Shown piece by piece: positions 52,959 to 61,517 of a DNA stretch of 64,000 bases. This DNA is from JAAYJR01 sp964563975 (lineage in GTDB: Bacteria > Bacteroidota > Bacteroidia > Bacteroidales > Prolixibacteraceae): the NCBI GenBank assembly GCA_964563975.1, contig CAZLZJ010000006.1, forward strand, positions 14,772 to 78,771. The letters run 5' to 3'. A program made the translations under genes and the position numbers. Numbering within the stretch: the stretch's first letter is position 1; each line of letters opens with the position of its first letter. The notes beneath the pieces were generated by a model, which saw only the letters and a program-made list of their open reading frames with translations, was not told the DNA's origin and did no database searches.

Positions 52959-54470
52959 ATGAGAATAAATCTACAATTCATTGAAAAACGTCCGTGGCTG
53001 GCATGGGTATTATTCGCATTAACAGTAGTAGTGGTCTTTCTTATGGGATTACTTGCTACTTCCATTATTGAAAGACGAATGGAAGCTGTTTTTGTGAATA
53101 TCCCAAAAACAGAAATTAAGCCATTTGAACCAAGAAATGAGATCTGGGGTGAGAATTATCCCCGGGAGTTTCAATCCTATTATGCTACTTCAGATACAAC
53201 CTTTCGCAGTAAATATAATGGAAGTGCAACTATTGACATGCTCGAAGAGTACCCCGGAATGGTAATCCTCTGGGCAGGTTACAGCTTTGCCAAAGACTAT
53301 AAACAAGGTCGCGGCCATTTTTATGCAATAACTGACGTACGCAATATTCTCAGGACAGGCGCTCCAATGAGCAATGATGATAAAACGCAGCCAACGACCT
53401 GCTGGACATGTAAAAGCCCTGATGTCCCCCGTTTAATGAATGAAAGAGGGGTTACTGAATTCTATACAGGCACCTGGGCAAGCTTAGGAGATGAAATAAT
53501 CAATCCTATCGGTTGTGCCGACTGCCATGATGAAAAGACAATGAACCTTCGTATTTCAAGACCTGCCCTGGCCGAAGCATTTGAACGCAGAGGAGTTGAT
53601 GTGACAAAAGCAGGCTATCAGGAGATGCGAAGCCTTGTATGTGCCCAATGCCATGTTGAATACTACTTTAATAAAAATGTAGCCCCGGGTGCTGAGTATC
53701 TGACATTCCCCTGGGATAATGGTTTTACCGCCGAAGAGATTGAATCTTATTACGATAATATAGAGTTCAGCGACTGGACACATGCTATTAGTAAAGCACC
53801 GATGCTAAAAGCCCAGCATCCCGACTACGAAGTGTACTCAACAGGTATACATGCCAAAAGAGGCGTTTCCTGCGCTGATTGTCATATGCCATACATCAGT
53901 GAAGGAGGACAAAAGTTCACTGATCACAAAATGCAATCACCCCTTAATAACATATCTAACTCCTGCCAGGTATGCCACAGAGAAGAGACTGCAAGCCTTA
54001 TTGAAGATGTATATCAGCGTCAGGACCGTATTTTGGAAAATCGCATTGAATTAGAGACCCATCTTGTAAGAGCCCACATAGAAGCCCGGAAAGCATGGGA
54101 GCTGGGGGCCTCTGAACCGCAAATGGAAAAAATATTAAGAGATATACGGCATGCACAATGGCGCTGGGATTACAGTGCTGCAACCCATGGCGGATCTTTT
54201 CACTCCCCTGTTGAAATGGGAAGAACTATTGCAAGCGGAATTACCATTGTGCAGGAAGCCCGTATTAAGTTAGCAAGATTATTAGCTGACCTGGGACATA
54301 ACGAAGAGATACCTTATCCTGATATCTCTGACAAAGCAAAAGCACAAGAGTTTATTGGGCTTGATATGAAACAGTTAAACAAAGAAAAAAGAGAATTTTT
54401 AAAAGATATTGTCCCCGGATGGATTAAAAAGGCCGAAGAGAGAGAAGCATCGTGGAATAGTGACAATTAA
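52959..54470 (+). CDS. nrfA: Ammonia-forming cytochrome c nitrite reductase NrfA
   Basis: Pentaheme enzyme, 503 residues, reducing nitrite to ammonium in six electrons. The catalytic heme has the diagnostic CWTCK motif (Lys as proximal ligand), followed by four CxxCH hemes: GCADCH, CAQCH, CADCH and CQVCH. An N-terminal hydrophobic segment (VLFALTVVVVFLMGLLATSI) may be an uncleaved anchor, as in many Bacteroidota NrfA. The pair nrfHA is complete, so the organism is likely to respire nitrite or detoxify it. Confidence 0.97.
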   Translation: MRINLQFIEKRPWLAWVLFALTVVVVFLMGLLATSIIERRMEAVFVNIPKTEIKPFEPRNEIWGENYPREFQSYYATSDTTFRSKYNGSATIDMLEEYPGMVILWAGYSFAKDYKQGRGHFYAITDVRNILRTGAPMSNDDKTQPTTCWTCKSPDVPRLMNERGVTEFYTGTWASLGDEIINPIGCADCHDEKTMNLRISRPALAEAFERRGVDVTKAGYQEMRSLVCAQCHVEYYFNKNVAPGAEYLTFPWDNGFTAEEIESYYDNIEFSDWTHAISKAPMLKAQHPDYEVYSTGIHAKRGVSCADCHMPYISEGGQKFTDHKMQSPLNNISNSCQVCHREETASLIEDVYQRQDRILENRIELETHLVRAHIEARKAWELGASEPQMEKILRDIRHAQWRWDYSAATHGGSFHSPVEMGRTIASGITIVQEARIKLARLLADLGHNEEIPYPDISDKAKAQEFIGLDMKQLNKEKREFLKDIVPGWIKKAEEREASWNSDN

Positions 54471-54493
54471 GTATGGTTGGCAAATGCCGCCAC

Positions 54494-55762
54494 TTATCTC
54501 CTTTTGCTCAATACCTCTTCCTCATATTTATTTACCTCTGTAATATAATCTTCGCCGGCAGGTACATCATTCATAAGACACCAATAATCCCATACCGCGC
54601 CGAAAGGTTTTGTCTTCAGCTCCTCAAGAGTTGCCAATCTTTCAAAATATTTTCCTTCCTCCTCATACTTTTTAAGCAGCTCATAAGGCTCTAACAATGC
54701 ATAAAGAAATGCTTTCTGAGCAGATCTTGTTCCTACTGTATATGCACCAATTCTATTGATCGATGCATCAAAAAAATCGAGTCCTATATGTACCCTTTCC
54801 AAATAATTATTTCTGATAATCTCGGAAGCAATTAACTGTACCTCTTCATTATAAGTAACAACATGGTCTGAATCCCACCTCACTCCCCTGGTTATGTGAA
54901 GTAACAGTTCGTCAACAAACTGCAGACAGGCAGATACCTTATCTCCAACCTGTTCAGTGGGATGGAAATGTCCGTTATCAAGGCATATCAATTTATTGTT
55001 TAAAACAGCATAACCCAAATAAAAATCGTGTGAGCCGACTGTCATTGACTCAGTACCTATCCCAAACAGCTTACTTTCGAGGGCATCTTTAAGATATTCA
55101 GAGGGATACTGCTTTTTAAATCCTTCATCGAGCGACTGTTTTAACAATACTCTGTGGCCATTCCTGTCTATTGGCATATCTTTCGATCCGTCGGGTATCC
55201 ATGTATTATGAATACAGGGAGTACCAAGCTGTTTCCCCATCTCTGCTCCTATTTCACGACAGCATTTCATATGATCAACCCAAAACTGCCTGATATGATT
55301 TTCTTTGGATGAAAGTGTAAATCCATTGTCTGCCAGCGGATGAGAAAAATAGGTACCGTTAAAGTCCAGCCCGATCTTTTTCTCCTTAGCCCAGTCAATC
55401 CAACCTTTAAAATGCTCCGCCCCTATCCGGTTACGATCTGCAGGCCTGTTTCCAAACTCACCGTAGCTGGCATGAAGATTCAGACGCTGTTTTCCGGGAA
55501 GAAGCTCAAGTACTTTTGCAATATCACTTCTCATCTCCTCAACTGATCCGGCTTTCCCGGGATAATTACCGGTAGCCTGGATCCCTCCTCCCGAAAGAGT
55601 AGCATCAGGCCTCTCAAACCCGCCAACATCATCAGCCTGCCAGCAGTGCAAACTGACAACCACTTCATCCATTTTTTTAAGAGCATCATCCGTGCTTACC
55701 CCCAAATCGCCGTATTGTTTTTTTGCCAGCTCATAAGATGCTGATATTCGTGTCTTTATCAT
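54494..55762 (-). CDS. rhaA: L-rhamnose isomerase
   Basis: Converts L-rhamnose to L-rhamnulose, first step of rhamnose breakdown; 422 residues, usual length. MKTR-like start, then LHCWQADDVGGFE, NLHASYGEFGNR, and the metal-site segments GSHDFYLGYAVLNNKLICLD and NGHFHPTEQVGDKVSA. No rhaB, rhaD or rhamnose transporter is adjacent; it is convergent with nrfA (23 bases). Confidence 0.94.
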   Translation of the reverse strand: MIKTRISASYELAKKQYGDLGVSTDDALKKMDEVVVSLHCWQADDVGGFERPDATLSGGGIQATGNYPGKAGSVEEMRSDIAKVLELLPGKQRLNLHASYGEFGNRPADRNRIGAEHFKGWIDWAKEKKIGLDFNGTYFSHPLADNGFTLSSKENHIRQFWVDHMKCCREIGAEMGKQLGTPCIHNTWIPDGSKDMPIDRNGHRVLLKQSLDEGFKKQYPSEYLKDALESKLFGIGTESMTVGSHDFYLGYAVLNNKLICLDNGHFHPTEQVGDKVSACLQFVDELLLHITRGVRWDSDHVVTYNEEVQLIASEIIRNNYLERVHIGLDFFDASINRIGAYTVGTRSAQKAFLYALLEPYELLKKYEEEGKYFERLATLEELKTKPFGAVWDYWCLMNDVPAGEDYITEVNKYEEEVLSKRR

Positions 55763-55929
55763 ATGTAATTCATTTATAATATATAAGATTCCCTTTTACA
55801 ATATTATTGATAAATTTAGAATATCCCAATTTTAGATTAAAATTTAATTTTTTCAGAATAGTACTTAACTTTTTTTCTTATTTTCACATAAAAATATAAA
55901 TCCAATTAAAAAACCTTACAATTTTAACA

Positions 55930-56700
55930 ATGAGAAAAAAAGCATCGGTAGTTACAACCCTTACAGTAGCACTGTTCCTTTGCGGATGCAACAATTCAGG
56001 CAAACAAACTATCAATACACTGACAAAAAAGGAAAAAAAGGAAGGATGGGAGTTACTTTTCGATGGAAAAACCTTAAATGGCTGGAGGGGATTAGGGCGG
56101 GATGACGTCCAGGCTGATCACTGGAAAGTAGAAGACGGCATGATAAGAAAGGTCAACAACCGTGAAGTTCCAAAACAGTCTGACGGGAAACCGGTTGCGG
56201 GCGGTGACCTGATGACGGTTGAAGCATTTGATGATTTTGAATTATATTTTGAATGGAAAATCATGCCTGAAGGCAATAGCGGAATAAAATACAATGTTTC
56301 TGAAGAGCTGTCAATGACTTACGGTTCAAGGTACCATGCCCTGGGGTTTGAATATCAAATATTGGATGATAATCATGAAAGATATGCCGGAAAACTGAAA
56401 CCTTCGCAATATACCGGATCACTATATGACCTGTTCCCTGCTGAAAATGTCAAATTAAATCCAATAAGCGAATTTAACAACAGCAAAATAATATTTAAAG
56501 GAAATTATGGAGAGCACTGGCTCAACGGAGTAAAAATTTTAGAATTCAATCTCGATACACCGGAGTTTGCTGATGCATTTCAAAAAAGCAAATTTGTCAA
56601 CTTCGACGGTTTTGCAAAAAAGCGAAAAGGGCATATTATAATTACCGACCATACAGATGACTCATGGTACAGGAATATAAAAATTAAAAAACTCAAATAA
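55930..56700 (+). CDS. DUF1080 lipoprotein (3-keto-glycoside hydrolase-like)
   Basis: A 256-residue lipoprotein: leader VTTLTVALFLCGC, mature protein with the DUF1080 block GWELLFDGKTLNGWRG, DHWKVEDGMIRKV, LYFEWKIMPEGNSGIKYNV and SWYRNIKIKKL at the end. DUF1080 concanavalin-like domains include enzymes that act on 3-keto-glycosides; the TIM-barrel gene follows 18 bases on. A keto-sugar degradation role is inferred from family and neighbours. Confidence 0.85.
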   Translation: MRKKASVVTTLTVALFLCGCNNSGKQTINTLTKKEKKEGWELLFDGKTLNGWRGLGRDDVQADHWKVEDGMIRKVNNREVPKQSDGKPVAGGDLMTVEAFDDFELYFEWKIMPEGNSGIKYNVSEELSMTYGSRYHALGFEYQILDDNHERYAGKLKPSQYTGSLYDLFPAENVKLNPISEFNNSKIIFKGNYGEHWLNGVKILEFNLDTPEFADAFQKSKFVNFDGFAKKRKGHIIITDHTDDSWYRNIKIKKLK

Positions 56701-56718
56701 TTAAAACTTACGTAATAA

Positions 56719-57615
56719 ATGGAAAACAGTAATACAAAAAATTTATTTTCACGCCGCCATTTTATTGGCAGTATGGTATTGGCTACAACTGCAGGGGCGC
56801 TTCTCAGATCCTGTTCAGCTCCGGCTCCCAAATGGAAAATTGGCATTTACACCCGCCCATGGAATAAACTGGATTACAAACAGGCATTAGATAGCATTGC
56901 AAAAGCAGGATTTCAATATGTGGGAATGATGTCGCATAAAGGGGGAAGAGTGATTAGTCCTGATACATCTCCGGAAGAGGCAGCTCTTATTTATGAAGAA
57001 GCCAGATCGCGGGGGCTGCAAATTGCTTCTATATCGGGATATGCGTTCGACAGAAAAGCCTCTCTTGATAATAATATAGCAGCCCTTAAACGGCTTGTTG
57101 ACAACAGTAAAATCTGTAAATGCCCCAACCTTATGCTAAATGGAGTTTCAGCCATTGAAATTGAAGCAGACTATTATAAAGTAATTGCAGAATCTTGCGA
57201 CTACGCCAAAAGCAAAGGGGTAGAGCTTACATTAAAGCCCCATGGAGGAACAAATGCAACAGGAGCACAATGCCGGGGCCATATTGAATCGATTGGGCAT
57301 AAAAACTTTAATCTGTGGTACGATCCGGGAAATATCTATTATTACTCAGACGGAGCCATTGATCCCGTAGCCGACTGTGCTGATGTAGACGGATTACTTA
57401 CCGGAATGTGTGTAAAAGATTTCCGAATGCCAAAAGATGTTAATGTTACTCCCGGTACCGGATTGGTTAATTTTCCTGAATTGTTCACACGGCTTAAACA
57501 AGGTGGCTTCAAAAAGGGGTCTTTAATTATTGAATGCCTGAACTCCGGCGAAGATCCATATCTTATTTCCGAAGCGATAAAAGCACGTGAAATGCTTGAA
57601 GAGCTGACTGCCTGA
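56719..57615 (+). CDS. Exported sugar phosphate isomerase/epimerase-like TIM barrel
   Basis: A 298-residue Xyl-isomerase-like TIM-barrel protein (AP endonuclease 2 family). The leader SRRHFIGSMVLATTAGALL with twin Arg indicates Tat export; it is followed by KIGIYTRPWNKLDYKQALDS and the fold's GVELTLKPHGGTNATGAQ, NLWYDPGNIYYY, VKDFRMP. It shares an operon with the DUF1080 gene (18 bases). Likely acts on a keto- or inosose-type sugar, with metal ligands partly visible (E, D, H). Confidence 0.78.
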   Translation: MENSNTKNLFSRRHFIGSMVLATTAGALLRSCSAPAPKWKIGIYTRPWNKLDYKQALDSIAKAGFQYVGMMSHKGGRVISPDTSPEEAALIYEEARSRGLQIASISGYAFDRKASLDNNIAALKRLVDNSKICKCPNLMLNGVSAIEIEADYYKVIAESCDYAKSKGVELTLKPHGGTNATGAQCRGHIESIGHKNFNLWYDPGNIYYYSDGAIDPVADCADVDGLLTGMCVKDFRMPKDVNVTPGTGLVNFPELFTRLKQGGFKKGSLIIECLNSGEDPYLISEAIKAREMLEELTA

Positions 57616-57630
57616 TTTAAAAAGCCGGAT

Positions 57631-58389
57631 ATGCAAACAAATCCTGTTTTTGGAAAACACCAGCTTATTGCAGGTGAACAGAAAGCTTTTACGATAGGTG
57701 ATTTTTCTTTGGGCATCAGACGGACAAAAGAGGGCTGGATGCTCTTAACTCCGTTGACTGATACCTTTGGGGCAGACATCTCCGAAGGGGAGTATTTCCA
57801 TACAGGAAAATCCAATTCATTATATTTAGTTCCTTCACTTCCCGATAAACCTTTAGTTTTCAAAGGAACCAGGCTGCATATCTCAACAGGGCAAAAATTA
57901 ACTTTTTTTCTTATAATTCCACTCTCTCTGCAGGTTTATTTTTCAAAAGTCCATCAGGATAACCTGCTTAAGGAATATTCAATTACCAGGCTGTCTGACA
58001 CATGGTTTGGAGAGGTGTTCAGCGGTGAGCCGGCATACTCTCTCGGCCATGATTTTTACAAATCTGTTACAGATAAAAAAACAACAAATCTTGAAGCTGT
58101 TTGTCCCATAGTTATTTATAACAACTCACCGGGAGTCTTGGAAATGCAGCGCCTTATCATCAGAAGTGAAAATATGGCTCTTTACAAGAATGAAGAAAGG
58201 ATAATAACCACCTCTCTGCTAATCGAATATAAGGGAAAAGATATTATCAGCTCAGCTACTTACCAATATTCAAAAAGCTTCCACGGAGAGAAACCGGAGA
58301 TACTTGCCAAACCCAGGAATGAAACTTCTAAAAACCTGCTGAAACTAAATTTTCATTTTATCAGAAACATTTACAAAAATGAGCTATGA
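57631..58389 (+). CDS. DUF432 family protein
   Basis: A 252-residue protein with no signal or membrane segment. The opening YGKHQLIAGEQKAFTIGDFS-type segment (residues 8-27), then LYLVPSLPDKPLVFKGTRLH, and VCPIVIYNNSPGVLEMQRLI fit my recollection of DUF432, which occurs next to MscS channels in archaea and some bacteria. It starts 15 bases after the TIM-barrel gene and its stop overlaps the MscS start (ATGA at 58386). Role unknown; a cytoplasmic partner of the channel is plausible. Confidence 0.72.
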   Translation: MQTNPVFGKHQLIAGEQKAFTIGDFSLGIRRTKEGWMLLTPLTDTFGADISEGEYFHTGKSNSLYLVPSLPDKPLVFKGTRLHISTGQKLTFFLIIPLSLQVYFSKVHQDNLLKEYSITRLSDTWFGEVFSGEPAYSLGHDFYKSVTDKKTTNLEAVCPIVIYNNSPGVLEMQRLIIRSENMALYKNEERIITTSLLIEYKGKDIISSATYQYSKSFHGEKPEILAKPRNETSKNLLKLNFHFIRNIYKNEL

Positions 58390-59189
58390 ATTTCGATTGG
58401 TCCGGATATTTCAATACACACACACTTGAAAAGCTAATAAAAGTACTGATCATCCTGGCAGTTGGCACAACTATAATATATCTGGCAATTGCCATTATAA
58501 AAAAGGTCCTGCCTGCCAGGTGGTCCCGCCAACGGAAAATGATAATTAACAGGACAATTCAATATACCGGTTTTATTATTCTGGTTCTCATTGTAATTTC
58601 AGAAATGAATATTAACCTTACCCCCATATTTGGTGCAGCAGGTATTATCGGCCTTGTTATAGGTGTTGCCTCACAAACAAGTATCGGAAATATAGTAAGC
58701 GGATTTTTTCTCATTTCCGAAAAATCATTCGAGATTGGTGATATTATAAAGATAGATGATAAAACAGGAACTGTTTTTAGCATAGACCTGCTCTCGGTCA
58801 AGATTAGAACTCCTGATAATTTATTAGTCAGAATTCCTAACCAAACAGTTATCAGTACAGAACTGACTAACCTGACCAGGTTCCCGATCCGCAGAGTTGA
58901 GATAGCGGTAAGAGTAGCATATAAGGAAGACCTGTCTAAAATAAAATCAATTATTGAAAATGTTGCCGAAAATAATCCATTATGTTTAGATGAGCCCGCC
59001 CCTATGGTCATCATGCAAAACTTCGGCGAGAGCGGAATTGAATTTCTGGTTTATGTATGGGCAGAAAGAGCAAATTTCCTGACTGTAAAAAACAGTATCT
59101 TTCAGGATATTAAAGAAGCCTTCGAAAAAGAGAAGATTGAAATCCCTTTCCCGCACGTCAGTCTGCATAAAGGCCAAGTATCAGCTTAA
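58386..59189 (+). CDS. mscS: MscS-family small-conductance mechanosensitive channel
   Basis: A 267-residue channel. Three hydrophobic segments are visible (VLIILAVGTTIIYLAIAIIK, YTGFIILVLIVISEM, and the pore helix GAAGIIGLVIGVASQTSIGN), followed by the cytoplasmic beta domain GFFLISEKSFEIGDIIKIDD, RIPNQTVISTELTNLTRFPI. It would release solutes on hypo-osmotic shock, and being coupled to DUF432 it may be gated or modulated by that protein. Confidence 0.92.
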   Translation: MNFDWSGYFNTHTLEKLIKVLIILAVGTTIIYLAIAIIKKVLPARWSRQRKMIINRTIQYTGFIILVLIVISEMNINLTPIFGAAGIIGLVIGVASQTSIGNIVSGFFLISEKSFEIGDIIKIDDKTGTVFSIDLLSVKIRTPDNLLVRIPNQTVISTELTNLTRFPIRRVEIAVRVAYKEDLSKIKSIIENVAENNPLCLDEPAPMVIMQNFGESGIEFLVYVWAERANFLTVKNSIFQDIKEAFEKEKIEIPFPHVSLHKGQVSA

Positions 59190-59205
59190 AATCAGGCACT
59201 GAATT

Positions 59206-59391
59206 TCAAGCACCTAAGTGTTTGAACAACTCATACACCAAGAATGCCGGCCATAAAATAGCTTTTAAAAAACCCAATACCCCCGCCCAAAAGCCGGTAG
59301 CGTTAATTATATAATAAAAAGCAGCACCAATAAACCCCAGTCCATAAATAGCACCGGAAGCAGGAACGTTCTCATGAACTTTTTGTTTCAT
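59206..59391 (-). CDS. Small conserved two-helix membrane protein
   Basis: A 61-residue protein, convergent with mscS (gap 16 bases). It has two hydrophobic helices (GAIYGLGFIGAAFYYIINAT and GVLGFLKAILWPAFLVYELF). I recall similar short proteins, often opening PAxGAxYGLGFIGA, in many bacteria, of unknown function. Length and composition are plausible for a real gene; no pathway is evident. Confidence 0.75.
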   Translation of the reverse strand: MKQKVHENVPASGAIYGLGFIGAAFYYIINATGFWAGVLGFLKAILWPAFLVYELFKHLGA

Positions 59392-59846
59392 CGTAAATCT
59401 TTATAACTAAATTCAAAAAAGAGTATACTGACAATCTTTATTATCAATTTGATATAAATTTATCTATTTTCAAAAATAGTACAGTTAAAATCTATTTAAA
59501 AACTTTTTAATGATAATGTTCTATGTCAGAACTACTTTTCTTTTTGCTCTTTCCCTCATCAATTTGCCATGGAACTATAAACATTTCATGAGATACACTA
59601 TACTTCACTTTACCGGACGACCCGTAATTAAAGCTTTTTACCAATTTGTCGTATCTAATGTATTTATTCATAAATTAAATGTTGTATTTTAGTAACAACA
59701 AAACAGTGTAAAAGTTCAGCATATAAGAACAGATAAAAAATCAAACTCTAAAAAGCAGAATTATACCATATTAAAAAACAAACAAAATAGAGCTAAAAGA
59801 AAAAGTTTGTAAAATTTTTATAATTAAGATTTAAATATATTTACTA
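59392..59846. other. Gene-free AT-rich stretch
   Basis: About 455 bases without a supported gene. A 60-codon frame (59510-59692) has composition like AT-rich noncoding DNA and I do not accept it. I see no tRNA, hairpin of note or repeat. The right end may hold the promoter of the gene starting at 59847 (a TTTG near 59806 and a TATATTTA-like element near 59836, weak). Confidence 0.5.
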
Positions 59847-60578
59847 TTGAAATATAAATTTTTCCCGATTTTTTTTCCGATACTTCTGTTTTCAGCTAAA
59901 GTACAGGCTCAGTTACTATTTTCAACTTACTTTGACACCGGAAACAATAATATTTCTAATGGACTTTATATCAAATCTTCCACCTCAGGTTCATATCAAA
60001 TCAACAAATACAGAGTTGAGGGGGGTGTACAGTTTGATCTTAAAAATGCAGGTTCCGGATTTCATTCCGGCACTAACCTTCTTGTTGCAAAAGAATTTTA
60101 TATTCGGGAATTCCACTTTGAAGCTCAGGGTTTAATTCTATATAACACATTTTCTCCTTTAATACATGAACTAAACCGGGGAGTGTTAATTAAAATTCCC
60201 CGTAAACATTTTAATTACAAATTTGGGACTGAATTCAGAACATATCATATTACCAACAGAGCAAAAAATGATTATAATATTACATCCAACAAAAAACTAA
60301 ATGAAAACCGAAACCTTATCTATCTCATAAAATATTCATTAAACCCTCCCGAACATAAATGGAATGTCTCAGCCTCAGTAACAAATATCGATCATTTTTT
60401 AATAAACCAGGAGACCAATCCAATGATTAATGTTGAGGGGAGGTATGAGGTCTCCTCTCTCCTGACCTTATTTGGTGAATCATGGTATAAAAGTGCAGGA
60501 TCGCTAAATATTAGTTCAAATTATTTTGGATTTTTCTTCAGAACCGGAATTATATGGGAACCGAATTTAAAAAAATAG
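59847..60578 (+). CDS. Small outer-membrane beta-barrel-like protein of unknown function
   Basis: A 243-residue protein starting at a TTG (59847) that opens a good signal peptide, MKYKFFPIFFPILLFSAKVQ, with likely cleavage after AQ. The mature part is a series of short amphipathic, aromatic strands (QLLFSTYFDTGNN, EGGVQFDLKNAGSG, EFHFEAQGLILY, KFGTEFRTYHI, ISSNYFGFFFRTGIIW), as in a small outer-membrane barrel of perhaps 8-12 strands. No family was recognised. It overlaps the following phosphoesterase gene by 25 bases, so the two are co-translated. Confidence 0.6.
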   Translation: MKYKFFPIFFPILLFSAKVQAQLLFSTYFDTGNNNISNGLYIKSSTSGSYQINKYRVEGGVQFDLKNAGSGFHSGTNLLVAKEFYIREFHFEAQGLILYNTFSPLIHELNRGVLIKIPRKHFNYKFGTEFRTYHITNRAKNDYNITSNKKLNENRNLIYLIKYSLNPPEHKWNVSASVTNIDHFLINQETNPMINVEGRYEVSSLLTLFGESWYKSAGSLNISSNYFGFFFRTGIIWEPNLKK

Positions 60579-61399
60579 TACTCTTAATTGTTTGCAGCCT
60601 TACTTTTTCAGCCTGCGAAAAATTTGAAATCAGAGGATTTCTTTTTTCATATGAGTCGGCCGATAATCGATTCAAACAGTCAATGCAATGGAACAATAAT
60701 AAACCTTATAAAAATATCAATATTCCGGACGATAAATATATAATGGCAGTTATGGCTGACAGTCATGTGGGGGGCACAAAAAATCTGAACTTGTTCCTTG
60801 ATGCCGCTGCTAATATGAAAGCTGCTGCAACAGTTATGGCCGGTGACCTGACAAGCGGCCATACAAAAGATTACCTTACTTTCTATGAACACCTCAGCAA
60901 TTACGATGATCTTTTAACTTTTAAAATAGCAGGAAACCATGATCTCTATTTTAACGGATGGAAACAGTTCTATTCTCTATTTGGCTCGTCTACCTATCTT
61001 TTCACAGTTAACACATCAGATGCATCCGACCTGTTTATCTGCACTGATACAGCCGGTGGTACCCTTGGAAAAGAGCAATTTAAATGGCTTACTGACATTT
61101 TACAAACCGAACGCCCAAAATACAGATATTGCATAATCTTTACTCATAATAACCTATTCAGAATAAGACATACAGCCAGCACCAATCCATTTGTTGAAGA
61201 GATCAGAGCTTTGGCAGAACTTTCTATTAAACATCAGGTTGATATGATAATTGCAGGACACGATCATACAAGAAATGTTGTCAAATTAGGTAACACAACT
61301 TATATAACATTAGATGCTTTAGCAGATACATATAAAGATGCAGGATATTTAAAGTTAAAAATAGGCAACCTGATAGAATATGAATTTATCGGTCTTTAA
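60554..61399 (+). CDS. Metallophosphoesterase lipoprotein (calcineurin-like)
   Basis: A 281-residue lipoprotein, signal IVLLIVCSLTFSAC (Cys21). The calcineurin-like metal sites are MADSHVGG (D-x-H), AGDLTSG (GD), GNHDLY (GNHD), FTHNN (H) and GHDHT (GHxH), all present, giving a dinuclear metallophosphoesterase. Expected to face the periplasm or cell surface and hydrolyse a phosphoester, for example a nucleotide or phospholipid; substrate unknown. It is coupled to the upstream barrel-like gene. Confidence 0.85.
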   Translation: MGTEFKKIVLLIVCSLTFSACEKFEIRGFLFSYESADNRFKQSMQWNNNKPYKNINIPDDKYIMAVMADSHVGGTKNLNLFLDAAANMKAAATVMAGDLTSGHTKDYLTFYEHLSNYDDLLTFKIAGNHDLYFNGWKQFYSLFGSSTYLFTVNTSDASDLFICTDTAGGTLGKEQFKWLTDILQTERPKYRYCIIFTHNNLFRIRHTASTNPFVEEIRALAELSIKHQVDMIIAGHDHTRNVVKLGNTTYITLDALADTYKDAGYLKLKIGNLIEYEFIGL

Positions 61400-61517
61400 T
61401 CTTCCTGCTCATATTAACATTATCCGTATTGCCGGAAATTTTGAATATTTATCAAAATAATTGATGAATTTTATATGATTATTTTTAAATTAGAGCCTTA
61501 TTTTATAAAAAAAACAA

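Noticed and set aside
59510..59692. 60-codon frame in the 59.4-59.8 kb gap
   Set aside because: No recognisable motif, AT-rich composition like the surrounding noncoding DNA, and no clear start signals.
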